From Deltaproteobacteria bacterium (lineage in GTDB: Bacteria > Bdellovibrionota_C > UBA2361 > OMII01): 49,681 bases of DNA. Below are positions 8,387 through 15,836 of the stretch, one piece after another. The notes beneath the pieces were generated by a model that was given only the letters and a program-made list of their open reading frames with translations, searched no databases and was not told where the DNA came from. Positions within the stretch are counted from its first letter, which is position 1. Every line of letters starts with the position of its first letter. The translations under genes were made by a program, and so were the position numbers. The stretch is from contig CANIHJ010000001.1 of NCBI GenBank assembly GCA_947467385.1, forward strand, positions 1-49,681, given 5' to 3'.

Positions 8387-9279
8387 TGCGCCCGCTTCGC
8401 GCCGCAGCTCTCGTCGCGATCTGCTCGACCATCGTTGCGCTCGTAGGCTGCTCATCTCGCACTCCGGTAACGCCCGGCCAGATTCCGGCCGCCGACTACG
8501 TCACGCCAGAGGATGAGGCGTACGGGCTGCAAGTGCTCGCTGCCCTAAGCCAGCGCTATCCGATCGAGCAGAACGATCAGGAGGTGTTTCGGGTGCGAGA
8601 TCTCATCGAGCGCCTTGCGCACACGGCAGGTGCTGGCTCCAGCCCGTGGAACGTGTACGTTCTTCGGGGAGATGATGTCGTCAACGCGGCTGCGACGCGG
8701 GGCAACTTCGTCTTTGTGTGGACAGGTATGCTCAACACCGCATACACCGACCCTGAGCTAGCGACCGTGCTCTCTCACGAGATAGGCCACGTTCTCGCCG
8801 ACCACACCCAAACGACCCCTGACGAGGAGGCGAGCCACATCTTCGCCGACATATCGGGCAACGTAGCGAGCAGCGTGGTGTCAACGCAGGGGATGTACGG
8901 CGGACTGGCGCAGCTTGCAGGCATTCTCGTTTCCGAGGGCATAAAGGCGCTGATTGTGAACCCTGAAGTGCAACGCCAGGAGCTTGAGGCGGATCACATC
9001 GGCCTCTTCCTCATGGCCGACGCCGGCTTCAACCCGAATGAGGCGATCGGCTTCTGGACCAGGCTGCATGAGGAGCATGAGAACGGCTCAAGCTCTCTGC
9101 AGTTCTTCTCAAGCCACCCGGCAACACTAGACCGCATCGCCGCCCTTGAGGCCCTCATGCCTCAGGCGATGGCCCGCTACGAGGCAGCCTGCGACGCCGC
9201 ACGGCCGGCCAAAAAGCGGGGCAAGCGCCCTGTGGCACAGGTCGGGGACTCCTTCGCAGTGGGGGGAACACGCCCCTAA
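8386..9279 (+). CDS. M48-family zinc metalloprotease lipoprotein
   Basis: A 297-residue envelope protease. The lipobox is LVGC with the cysteine at residue 22. The zinc motif HEIGH is at residues 131-135, inside VLSHEIGHVLADH, and the third ligand is likely the glutamate in QELEADHIGLFLMADAGF about 75 residues later, which is the standard M48 arrangement. The catalytic region is preceded by NVYVLRGDDVVNAAATRGNF, also typical of BepA/LoiP-like proteases that survey outer-membrane protein assembly. The frame is open upstream, but ATG at 8386 gives a perfect signal sequence and overlaps the stop of the upstream lipoprotein. The C-terminus is basic (AKKRGKRP). Substrates are unknown. Confidence 0.9.
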   Translation: MRPLRAAALVAICSTIVALVGCSSRTPVTPGQIPAADYVTPEDEAYGLQVLAALSQRYPIEQNDQEVFRVRDLIERLAHTAGAGSSPWNVYVLRGDDVVNAAATRGNFVFVWTGMLNTAYTDPELATVLSHEIGHVLADHTQTTPDEEASHIFADISGNVASSVVSTQGMYGGLAQLAGILVSEGIKALIVNPEVQRQELEADHIGLFLMADAGFNPNEAIGFWTRLHEEHENGSSSLQFFSSHPATLDRIAALEALMPQAMARYEAACDAARPAKKRGKRPVAQVGDSFAVGGTRP

Positions 9280-9286
9280 AACAACC

Positions 9287-9310
9287 GCTGCGCGCCCCTC
9301 GGAGCGCAGC
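9287..9310 (+). terminator. Weak hairpin between the M48 gene and ffh
   Basis: GCTGCGC at 9287-9293 can pair with GCGCAGC at 9304-9310 around a ten-base loop, eight bases after the M48 stop. There is no good T-run after it, so it may be a weak terminator or a structure in a read-through transcript. Confidence 0.3.
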
Positions 9311-9376
9311 CCTCCCCGTTTGGCCGGTTTCGCGCTAGACTACGCAGGTTTCTCAAGAACGGAGCATGCGGCCCTT

Positions 9377-10750
9377 ATGTTTGACTTTCTGCACGACAAG
9401 ATTGACTCGGCACTGAACAAGATCCGGGGGCGCGGCGCGCTCTCAGCCGCCGACGTCGAGGCGACCATAAAAGAGGTGCGCACCGCCCTCCTTGAAGGTG
9501 ACGTGAACTTCAAGGTCGCAAAGGACTTCTGCGCTCGTGTCACCGAGAAGGCCGTGGGGGAATCCGTCCTCAAGAGCCTCTCGCCCGACCAGCAGATTAT
9601 CAAGATCGTTCACGAGGAGCTCACAGCCACCATGGGGGGCGAGGCAGCCGAGCTCAACCTGCAGAGCGCTCCGCCGGTCGTCATTATGCTGGTCGGGCTC
9701 CAAGGCTCTGGAAAGACCACGACGTCAGCAAAGCTCGCGCGACTCCTTAAGGAATCCCACAAGCGCAGCCCGCTTCTTGTTCCGGCCGACGTGTATCGCC
9801 CCGCCGCCATCGAGCAGCTCAAGACCCTTGGCGCCAAGCTCGGCGTTCCCGTGTTCAACTCAGCCTCAACAGACCGGCCGCTCGACATCGCGATTCGAGC
9901 CCGAGATTTTGCGTCAAAGAACATGTGCGACGTAGTCATCATCGACACGGCGGGCCGCCTCCAGATCGACGCGGCGCTCATGGAAGAGCTTAAGCAGATC
10001 TCGGCGGCCGTAGCCCCGACAGAGACCTTGCTCGTGGCCGACGCGATGACGGGACAGGAAGCGGTCAATGTCGCCGAGGGCTTCGGCCAGGCGCTGCCCC
10101 TCACTGGCCTCATACTCACGAAGCTCGATGGCGACGCCCGCGGCGGTGCCGCACTTTCGATGCGCGCCGTTACAGGCAAGCCCATCAAGTTTATCGGCAT
10201 CGGGGAGAAGTCCGAGGCTCTTGAGCCATTTCACCCCGAGCGTATGTCGTCGCGCATCCTGGGGATGGGAGACGTGCTAACCCTCATCGAAAAAGCCGCC
10301 CAACAGGTCACGCTTGAGGACTCAGCCGACCTTGAGAAGAAGTTCAAGAAGGACCAGTTCACCTTCGAGGACTTCCTGGGCCAGATGCGGATGATTAAGA
10401 AGATGGGGAGTATCTCCTCGCTCGCCTCCATGATCCCCGGCCTTAACAAGTTGGCGAAGCAGGTCGATCCCGAGAAGCAGGAGCGGGAGTTCACCAAGCT
10501 CGAGGCGATAATTCTCTCGATGACCCACCAGGAGCGCCGCAACCACGAGATCATCGACGGCAGCCGGCGCCGACGGATCGCCAAGGGCTCCGGCACCAAG
10601 GTCGAGGACGTCAACAAGCTGCTCAAGCAGTTCGTTGAGATGCGAAAGATGATGAAGCAGCTCATGAAGATGGGGCCCGGCATGCTCGGAGGGCTCATGG
10701 GAGGCGGGGGCATGGGTGGCCTCGGCGGGCTCTTAGGCCGACGACGCTAA
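9377..10750 (+). CDS. ffh: Signal recognition particle protein Ffh (SRP54)
   Basis: A 457-residue GTPase that binds 4.5S RNA and signal sequences of nascent membrane proteins and delivers them to FtsY. The N domain starts MFDFLHDKIDSALNKIRGRG; the G domain has GLQGSGKTTTSAKLARLL near residue 108, DVYRPAAIEQL, DTAGRLQID and TKLDGDARGGAALS. The M domain has DFLGQMRMIKKMGS and the helix SRRRRIAKGSGT, ending in a Gly/Met-rich tail (MLGGLMGGGGMGGLGGLL). The open frame runs 77 codons upstream, but the family N-terminus sits exactly at this ATG, with GGAG about 13 bases before it. No SRP RNA gene is recognisable nearby. Confidence 0.97.
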   Translation: MFDFLHDKIDSALNKIRGRGALSAADVEATIKEVRTALLEGDVNFKVAKDFCARVTEKAVGESVLKSLSPDQQIIKIVHEELTATMGGEAAELNLQSAPPVVIMLVGLQGSGKTTTSAKLARLLKESHKRSPLLVPADVYRPAAIEQLKTLGAKLGVPVFNSASTDRPLDIAIRARDFASKNMCDVVIIDTAGRLQIDAALMEELKQISAAVAPTETLLVADAMTGQEAVNVAEGFGQALPLTGLILTKLDGDARGGAALSMRAVTGKPIKFIGIGEKSEALEPFHPERMSSRILGMGDVLTLIEKAAQQVTLEDSADLEKKFKKDQFTFEDFLGQMRMIKKMGSISSLASMIPGLNKLAKQVDPEKQEREFTKLEAIILSMTHQERRNHEIIDGSRRRRIAKGSGTKVEDVNKLLKQFVEMRKMMKQLMKMGPGMLGGLMGGGGMGGLGGLLGRRR

Positions 10751-10754
10751 CCGC

Positions 10755-10847
10755 GTGACTACTGCGCTTCCGGCTGTTGGCACGAGCCGGAGATCCGAGC
10801 AGACCACCGCGTCGGACAGGCGTAGCGCCCAAGCGAGCGGTAGTCAC
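10755..10847. other. Cloverleaf-like inverted-repeat element, possible structured RNA
   Basis: GTGACTAC (10755-10762) pairs exactly with GTAGTCAC (10840-10847), and CGCTT (10765-10769) with AAGCG (10831-10835). Inside this closing stem are three further hairpins: CCGGCT/AGCCGG (10770-10775 with 10785-10790), TCCGA/TCGGA (10794-10798 with 10812-10816) and GGCG/CGCC (10819-10822 with 10826-10829). I cannot match it to SRP RNA, tmRNA, 6S RNA or a tRNA: there is no T-loop sequence on either strand. It begins four bases after the ffh stop. It could be the 3' part of the ffh transcript, a small RNA, or a chance fold in GC-rich DNA. The strand is undetermined. Confidence 0.35.
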
Positions 10848-10860
10848 GAGAGCCTTAGCC

Positions 10861-10891
10861 CAACACGGCCTTGTTGCAGCAGCCGTTGTTG
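10861..10891 (+). terminator. Hairpin downstream of ffh, possibly its terminator
   Basis: CAACACGGC at 10861-10869 pairs with GCCGTTGTTG at 10882-10891 with one bulged base and a twelve-base loop. A T-run (five T) comes only about twelve bases later, so intrinsic termination is uncertain. Together with the element at 10755-10847 it fills most of the ffh-rpsP gap; the rest of the gap up to 10988 shows nothing else I can identify. Confidence 0.35.
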
Positions 10892-10988
10892 CCAATCCAC
10901 AGATTTTTCAAATCAAAAGGCATATCAGCATGTTACCGCGCTGCTTCGGAGCATCCAACGGCTCAAATGAGCGCGTTGCTCCCGCATC

Positions 10989-11016
10989 TTTACCCCGACG
11001 CCCGTTCTGGTATACA
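10989..11016 (+). promoter_or_regulatory. Candidate sigma70 promoter for rpsP
   Basis: TTTACC at 10989-10994 and TATACA at 11011-11016 are separated by 16 bases. Predicted transcription would begin about 35 bases before the rpsP GTG, giving a short leader that holds the CAGGAG ribosome site. Pattern match by eye. Confidence 0.45.
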
Positions 11017-11057
11017 CTGTCACCTTGTTTTTCTCGTAACCATTTACAGGAGTTACT

Positions 11058-11387
11058 GTGGCAGTTGTACTTCGTCTTGCGCGACTCGGTAAGCATAAGT
11101 CACCGGCATACCGCGTGGTAGCCACCGACAGGCAGAATAAGAGAGATGGCCGTTTCCTTGAGGTCCTCGGAACCTACAATCCGCTCTCAAACCCAGCTCG
11201 GGTCACCCTCAAGGAGGACCGCATCAAGAAGTGGCTCGGCCTCGGCGCAAAGCCGACAGAGGTGGTCCGCTCGCTGATCAAGAAAAATATCCCCGGGGTC
11301 GTTGAGGCTCGTGAGGAGCACCAGACAAAGAAGGCCCAGGAAGCGCGCACGAAGCGAAAGCAGAGGGCAAAGGCTCGCGCGAAGTAA
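11058..11387 (+). CDS. rpsP: 30S ribosomal protein bS16
   Basis: A 109-residue protein of the small ribosomal subunit. It starts AVVLRLARLGKHKSPAYRVV and has DRFIEVLGTYNP-like DGRFLEVLGTYNPL, then DRIKKWLGLGAKPTEVVRSL, all characteristic of S16. The C-terminal ~25 residues are very basic (KAQEARTKRKQRAKARAK), longer than in the E. coli protein. The start is a GTG with AGGAG five bases upstream. In many bacteria rpsP is followed by rimM, trmD and rplS; here trmD follows directly but behind a strong terminator. Confidence 0.97.
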   Translation: MAVVLRLARLGKHKSPAYRVVATDRQNKRDGRFLEVLGTYNPLSNPARVTLKEDRIKKWLGLGAKPTEVVRSLIKKNIPGVVEAREEHQTKKAQEARTKRKQRAKARAK

Positions 11388-11414
11388 CCGCTTCAGCGCA
11401 GGGCGCCTCGATAT

Positions 11415-11450
11415 GCGGCCGGTTTCCTGTGTGGAACGGCCGCTTTTTTT
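11415..11450 (+). terminator. Intrinsic terminator between rpsP and trmD
   Basis: GCGGCCG pairs with CGGCCGC, the stem can extend through GTTTCC/GGAAC, and seven T follow immediately. This is one of the strongest terminators in the window. It lies 28 bases after rpsP and only 23 bases before the trmD start codon, so trmD must be expressed by read-through or from a promoter overlapping it. Confidence 0.85.
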
Positions 11451-11473
11451 ATGTTCGTGAGCTGTCGAATACC

Positions 11474-12172
11474 GTGTGGAACGTTGAGCTTCTGACCATA
11501 TTCCCCGAGATCTTCGGGAGCTTCCTCAAGGCGAGCCTTGTGGGAAAGGCGCTCGATCGGGGCCTCCTCTCCGTCTCGGTGACAAACATTCGCGACTTCT
11601 CCTCGCCGCCCCATAATAAAGTGGATGACTACCCGTACGGTGGCGGCGCCGGCCTCGTCATGATGCCCGAGCCGCTCACAAAAGCGATCGAGTCGGCCAA
11701 GTCCCGACTCCCGAATGCGCGAGTTATCCTGCTCTCCCCATCCGGTCCGCGCTTGACGCAGCGCAAGGCGGCGGAGCTTGCAAAGCTCGACTCGGTCATC
11801 TTCGTGTGTGGTCGCTATGAGGGGATCGACCAGCGCGTCATTGACCTCGCAGTGGACGAGGAGATCTCCATCGGCGACTTCGTCGTCATGGGCGGCGAGG
11901 TTCCGGCCATGCTTGTTATGGAGGCCTGCCTGCGGCTCCGCCCGGACGTCCTCCAAAACAGCGAGTCGACGCAGCACGAGTCGTTCTCTCCCTGCCTCGG
12001 CGACGGCAGCCTCATCGAGGCCCCGCAATTCACCCGGCCGGAGGAGTTCCGCGGGAATAAGGTTCCCGACATCCTCCTGTCGGGCAACCACAAGCTCATC
12101 GAGGAGTGGCGGCTGAGCGAAGCGAAACGCCGCACGGAAGCCCTCAAGGCCCGCGGGGGGGACGCACAGTGA
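11474..12172 (+). CDS. trmD: tRNA (guanine37-N1)-methyltransferase TrmD
   Basis: A 232-residue SPOUT enzyme that methylates G37 next to the anticodon in tRNAs reading CUN, CCN and CGG codons, which prevents frameshifting. Seen motifs are LLTIFPEIFGSFLKASLVG at the start, DDYPYGGGAGLVMMPEP, ILLSPSGPRLTQ, VCGRYEGIDQRV and EISIGDFVVMGGEVPAM, the trefoil-knot SAM site. Near the end is LLSGNHKLIEEWR. The frame is open back to a GTG inside the rpsP terminator, but the GTG at 11474 gives the family N-terminus. There is no clear ribosome site before it, so translation may be weak. It overlaps the next gene by GTGA. Confidence 0.96.
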   Translation: MWNVELLTIFPEIFGSFLKASLVGKALDRGLLSVSVTNIRDFSSPPHNKVDDYPYGGGAGLVMMPEPLTKAIESAKSRLPNARVILLSPSGPRLTQRKAAELAKLDSVIFVCGRYEGIDQRVIDLAVDEEISIGDFVVMGGEVPAMLVMEACLRLRPDVLQNSESTQHESFSPCLGDGSLIEAPQFTRPEEFRGNKVPDILLSGNHKLIEEWRLSEAKRRTEALKARGGDAQ

Positions 12173-12738
12173 CCGTGCAGCCGTACAGCCTCAACGTGGC
12201 GCTCCTGCACGATGGCATGGTCGACAAGACCGGCAAGCGTGTTGCCACCTCAGTCACGCTGATCGATGTTCACGACATCTCCCGCAGCTGCCGCACATAC
12301 GGGGCCGAGGCACTCTACGTCGCACACCCGTCGCAGACGATGCGGGCGCTCGTCCGCACCGTCAAGAAGCACTGGGACGGAGACTTCGGTTCCACATATA
12401 ACCCCAACCGGCAGGATGCCTTGGGAGTGCTCGACATCGTGAGCGATCTCGATGAGGCAGTCTTAAAGATCGAGAAGCGCACCGGCACCCTGCCCCGCCT
12501 CATCGCCACCTCAGCCCACGACGGTGATGACAGGCTCTCGTATGCCAGCATGAGCGCCCTCATGGCAGAACAGGGGGGCTCGTACTTGCTTCTCTTCGGA
12601 ACCGGATGGGGCATGGGCCCTGAGCTCATGGCCCGCGCTAACTTCATCCTGAAGCCCATCTGCGGCCCGACCGAGTACAATCACCTCTCTGTGAGGGCTG
12701 CCTGCGCCATTATCCTTGATCGGCTGCGGGGCTCCTGA
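12169..12738 (+). CDS. SPOUT-type RNA methyltransferase (TM1570-like family)
   Basis: A 189-residue protein resembling the Thermotoga TM1570 family (Methyltrn_RNA_4), predicted SAM-dependent RNA methylases with a knotted SPOUT fold. Features are SLNVALLHDGMVDKTGKRVA, TLIDVHDISRSCRTYGAEAL, a RLIATSAHDG strand and the likely SAM-binding loop LLLFGTGWGMGPELM followed by PICGPTEYNHLSVRAA. The start is a GTG overlapping the trmD stop (GTGA), with a GGGGGG stretch about eight bases upstream. Coupling to trmD suggests a tRNA or rRNA target, but the modified base is not known from sequence. Confidence 0.8.
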   Translation: MTVQPYSLNVALLHDGMVDKTGKRVATSVTLIDVHDISRSCRTYGAEALYVAHPSQTMRALVRTVKKHWDGDFGSTYNPNRQDALGVLDIVSDLDEAVLKIEKRTGTLPRLIATSAHDGDDRLSYASMSALMAEQGGSYLLLFGTGWGMGPELMARANFILKPICGPTEYNHLSVRAACAIILDRLRGS

Positions 12739-12774
12739 TCGGAATCACGCCATCTCCGCGATGATCGGGCGCAG

Positions 12775-12803
12775 TTGAGCAATTCCTGTTTGCGATCAAG
12801 AAT
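12775..12803 (+). promoter_or_regulatory. Candidate sigma70 promoter for the helical protein gene
   Basis: TTGAGC at 12775-12780 and AAGAAT at 12798-12803 are 17 bases apart. Each matches the consensus at four positions. It sits 47 bases before the ATG of the next gene. By eye only. Confidence 0.35.
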
Positions 12804-12849
12804 GCCGGGAGTGGGCGGCTCCTCTAACTAAGCTGCCCGTGAAGGACCC

Positions 12850-13404
12850 ATGCCCCCCCACAAACACATCACGGCCAACAAGGAAAACTTTCAACCATTA
12901 GTCGACAAGGCTCTCGCCTCGTCGGACCCCCGACAAATCGAGTTCCTTATTCGCTCCATCTCGCTATCTCCCGTCGATGAGACACGCAAGGAGCAGGCCT
13001 TTTACGAGATCTTGCTGGCTAACAAGTCGGTCAACAACGTGGTAGCGATGTGCCTGATAAACCTGCGCGCGTTCGGTGATGACGCTGTCCGCAAGGGCGT
13101 CCATTGCGTCCTCCAGCAGCCCGACTCCGTCGATACCGAGGTGGTCAAGATGTGCGCCATCGTGCGCCTCATCGGACTTGAACAGCATTCAAGCGAAGAG
13201 GCCCAGCTCATCGCACACTTCGCCTTTCACCCATCGAGCAGCGTGCGCTCGCAAACCCGTAGAGAGGTGGGCGGCTTGCCCGAGTCGCGCCGGCGCGAGC
13301 TGATTGCGGCCAACAAGCCTAACGTCGACGCAGCTGACCTGAACGCCAAGGACTTCGAGCTGCTCTTGCGGGCGCTGCCGTTGCCCGAATCGGCGGCATC
13401 GTAG
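12850..13404 (+). CDS. Helical repeat-like protein of unknown function
   Basis: A 184-residue soluble protein that I do not recognise by family. It looks all-helical, with alternating hydrophobic segments such as RQIEFLIRSISLSP, NNVVAMCLINLRAFG, VVKMCAIVRLIGL and EAQLIAHFAFHPSSSVR, in the manner of HEAT-like repeats. There is no signal peptide, membrane segment or obvious catalytic motif. AAGGA lies just before the ATG. It is homologous by layout to the N-terminal ~150 residues of the gene encoded opposite and directly downstream (13413-14486): both have an IE-hydrophobic helix, an NNVV or NSVV helix, a helix after a P-rich turn and an SxVR or SYVR helix. The two genes meet tail to tail with eight bases between their stops. 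Confidence 0.65.
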   Translation: MPPHKHITANKENFQPLVDKALASSDPRQIEFLIRSISLSPVDETRKEQAFYEILLANKSVNNVVAMCLINLRAFGDDAVRKGVHCVLQQPDSVDTEVVKMCAIVRLIGLEQHSSEEAQLIAHFAFHPSSSVRSQTRREVGGLPESRRRELIAANKPNVDAADLNAKDFELLLRALPLPESAAS

Positions 13405-13412
13405 CGCGGCTC

Positions 13413-14486
13413 CTAGGAGAAAAGAGCCCGAGACAGCTCAAGCAACCCCTCGTGCCTGCAAAAGTCCGGGTGTGACAGGAACCACAGCGTGCGGTCCGCA
13501 TGCGCTCGAGCCCTATCGATGCCAAATCGGTGCGCAACCTCCGCCGCCGCGGCCGCGAATTCGTCAGGCTTGACTGCCAGCGTCATCATCGTCCTCAGGC
13601 CATCCAACGCCAGGGAGGCTAGCGCGGGATCTCGCAGCGCTGACAGGCGTGATAAGGCCTCATTGTCAGCTAAACCGGCTGGCCTGCCATCCTGCACTTC
13701 AACCCGAGCAGTCGGCCCTGAAACAGCTTCACCGGTCGGGGTCGCGGGCGTAACGGCACGCGAACCAGTAGGCTCGCTGCGGGCCTCTTTCGCCTTGCGC
13801 TCGCTAACCTCCTGGATCCTTTTTATTCTTTCATCGGCGATGCGCCGCGCCGCGGCAGCGCCCTTGAGGGCGCGCCGTGCGGCCAACTCCTCAGCAGATG
13901 GCTTTGCCGGCACCGTGGGGGGCTTTGGGATTTCAGCCTGCGGACGAGCCTCTGGCTCCAGCGCTCTCACAAAAAGCTTAAGCGGCTCCATGCCCGGATC
14001 CTGTGACGACGCAACGAGCTGCTCGAGCGCTTTTCGATTGGCGCCATTGAGGCCGCGAAGGGCTCGCTGGCAAGCGAAGCGCACATACGAAAGGTTGCTG
14101 TTAAGGCTCCGGGCGACGTGGGGCAGATCTTCTTGAGCAAGTGTCCCGCTTTCGACCAGGGCACGAATCGCAGCGGCGCGCACCATCTCACGCTCATCAC
14201 TTGGTGGATCCGACAAGATTTTCCGCGCTAGCTTTCCCGCGACGCCAGGGTCAAGCGACTCCAGCACATAGACCGCACCGATAACAACACTGTTGAGAGC
14301 AAAATGGTGGCCAACTATCGAGACGATCGCCTCAGTGCGCTTCTCGACCGCCTCAGGAGCCCCGCTTACCTCGCGGACGATCTCTTCGATGCGCTTGGCA
14401 TCCCGCAAGGAGACCGCCTCCGCCACCTTCGCATCCACATCGCTGCGAACCGCCAAAGCTCTCATTTGGGTAACAACTGCACTCAT
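13413..14486 (-). CDS. HEAT-like repeat protein with low-complexity linker, unknown function
   Basis: A 357-residue protein in three parts. Residues ~10-160 are helical and resemble HEAT repeats (RIEEIVREVSGAPEAVEKR, NSVVIGAVYVLESLDPGVAG, MVRAAAIRALVESGTLA, LSYVRFACQRALRGL). Residues ~180-270 are Pro/Ala/Lys/Arg rich and probably disordered or coiled. The last ~80 residues (ALSRLSALRDPALASLALDG, PDEFAAAAAEVAHRFGIDRA, TLWFLSHPDFCRHEGLLELS) form another helical region. I start at the second methionine, where GAGG precedes the ATG; the ATG 14 codons earlier has no ribosome site. The first part looks paralogous to the convergent neighbour. No enzyme motif is visible; a scaffold role is only a guess. 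Confidence 0.65.
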   Translation of the reverse strand: MSAVVTQMRALAVRSDVDAKVAEAVSLRDAKRIEEIVREVSGAPEAVEKRTEAIVSIVGHHFALNSVVIGAVYVLESLDPGVAGKLARKILSDPPSDEREMVRAAAIRALVESGTLAQEDLPHVARSLNSNLSYVRFACQRALRGLNGANRKALEQLVASSQDPGMEPLKLFVRALEPEARPQAEIPKPPTVPAKPSAEELAARRALKGAAAARRIADERIKRIQEVSERKAKEARSEPTGSRAVTPATPTGEAVSGPTARVEVQDGRPAGLADNEALSRLSALRDPALASLALDGLRTMMTLAVKPDEFAAAAAEVAHRFGIDRARAHADRTLWFLSHPDFCRHEGLLELSRALFS

Positions 14487-14620
14487 CGCCTCGCTCTCCA
14501 CTTTTCGGCGCACGCTAACGCCGATCATAGCGGACTCTAGCGCACCAAGCAGACTCGCTCCCGTTAGGGAACCATTTGATTTGCTCTGTCGAGGCTAACA
14601 GAAACCTAACCGGCTCGATG

Positions 14621-15202
14621 TCACGCCCAGCCAAGGACCTTCATGAGCGAGAGCACTGCACGACCACGATGCGAGAGGAAACTACCAGAGGCATGCATGT
14701 CTGAAAGGGATTTAGGCTCCCCAGCAGGGGTAAAAACCGGGGAATATGGTAGAGGCGTTCCCTCAATTTGGGACACGACCGCCATCGAGGGCACCTCGAT
14801 CACCCCTTTCAGCTCTCCGTGCACACAAACCGTTCTACCGTTCGGCTCGGAGTACGCGATGCAGCACACAAACCGCGCAGGGCTAGGCCGCCCGCATCCG
14901 AGTATCTCGGCCGCCCGGCGCAACCCGAAGCGCGCCGAATACACTCCGGGCAGGCCCCGCAGCTCATCGATCTCAATTCCTGTGTCATCAGCGATGCACG
15001 GCCGCCCGCTCCATGCGGCATAGGCGCGCGACTTGAGCGCGGCGTTGCCCTCGTACGAGGGGAGCCCCTCGACGACGTGCGGTGCCGCAGAGCCAAGGCT
15101 CTCCAATCCCTCAATCGCAATCCCTGAGGGAGCTAGTACTTTGCGCACCTCTGCCAGCTTCCCCTTGTTTGTGGTGCCGAAGAGAAGCTTACATTCGTTC
15201 AT
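14621..15202 (-). CDS. rdgB: RdgB/HAM1-family nucleoside triphosphate pyrophosphatase, atypical
   Basis: A 193-residue homologue of the enzymes that hydrolyse dITP, ITP and XTP to keep them out of DNA and RNA. The phosphate loop region is GTTNKGKLAEVRKVL, the metal and catalytic acids are ADDTGIEIDEL with Asp72 and Asp73, LPGVYSARFG follows, and SHRG is at 177-180. Two normally conserved features are changed: the GYDP or WDP base-recognition motif reads PYSP at 152-155, and the Lys normally a few residues before SHRG is missing (MHASGSFLSHRG). The usual FEENA is SYEGNA. So the fold and metal site look intact but base specificity may differ. Codons near 14700-14770 look less GC-rich than the surroundings. 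Confidence 0.8.
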   Translation of the reverse strand: MNECKLLFGTTNKGKLAEVRKVLAPSGIAIEGLESLGSAAPHVVEGLPSYEGNAALKSRAYAAWSGRPCIADDTGIEIDELRGLPGVYSARFGLRRAAEILGCGRPSPARFVCCIAYSEPNGRTVCVHGELKGVIEVPSMAVVSQIEGTPLPYSPVFTPAGEPKSLSDMHASGSFLSHRGRAVLSLMKVLGWA

Positions 15203-15337
15203 TGAGGGCCCTGCGAAACGCCTACTGTTCTACAGCTCCGCGCAGGCATGCGCCTCGGGCTGCACTTCCTAACCGACTGGTCTTGCAACACAATATGACA
15301 CCTTACTGGCGCTGACCAGCAGTGGTATTCTTCATCG

Positions 15338-15814
15338 ATGCAGTCAGATCTCGCCTCAGTCATCTTCAACGGCTTCAACACGCAGCTCCTTGTGGCAGCC
15401 CTTCTCGGAGGCCTTATCGGTGTGGAGCGGGAGCTCGCCGGCAAGGATCCGAGTATCAGAACATTTGCCCTCATCTGCCTCGGAAGCTGCATCTTCACGA
15501 TCCTCTCCTGGGAGGCGGTGCAGTCTTTTCACTCGGGCGACCCCGGCCGAATCGCGGCGCAGATCGTGCCCGGCATCGGCTTTATCGGCGCCGGAACGAT
15601 CTTTCGCTCAAAGCACGGCGTGTCTGGCTTCACGACTGCCGCCCTCATGTGGGTAACCGCGAGCATCGGCATGGCAGTGGGTTTTCATCGCGAGGATCTC
15701 GCGATCTCAGCAACCCTCATAGCCATCATCCTCACACTGTCGCTGCGGGTGGTGCACGGCCATATTCGCAAGAACCGTCCCGATATGCATCCACACAGCC
15801 CAGACGACGCCTAG
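15338..15814 (+). CDS. MgtC/SapB-family membrane protein
   Basis: A 158-residue inner-membrane protein with four or five membrane segments. LLGGLIGVEREL near residue 27 and IVPGIGFIGAGTIFR near residue 80, then VSGFTTAALMWVTASIGMAVG, are the hallmark motifs of MgtC/SapB proteins. It has only the N-terminal membrane domain; the C-terminal ACT-like domain of Salmonella MgtC is absent. Members modulate F1Fo ATPase or magnesium and phosphate stress in pathogens, but many environmental homologues have no assigned role. Transcribed away from rdgB; no good ribosome site is visible before the ATG. Confidence 0.88.
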   Translation: MQSDLASVIFNGFNTQLLVAALLGGLIGVERELAGKDPSIRTFALICLGSCIFTILSWEAVQSFHSGDPGRIAAQIVPGIGFIGAGTIFRSKHGVSGFTTAALMWVTASIGMAVGFHREDLAISATLIAIILTLSLRVVHGHIRKNRPDMHPHSPDDA

Positions 15815-15836
15815 CTGTGGGCCGCGCCGCCGGAGC

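Noticed and set aside
9320-9341. Promoter for ffh (TTGGCC and TAGACT)
   Set aside because: The two boxes are only ten bases apart, too close for a sigma70 promoter.
10751-10850. A tRNA or selenocysteine tRNA between ffh and rpsP
   Set aside because: The 8-base outer stem and several arms suggested it, but there is no T-loop sequence on either strand, arm sizes are wrong and no CCA or acceptor pattern is present.
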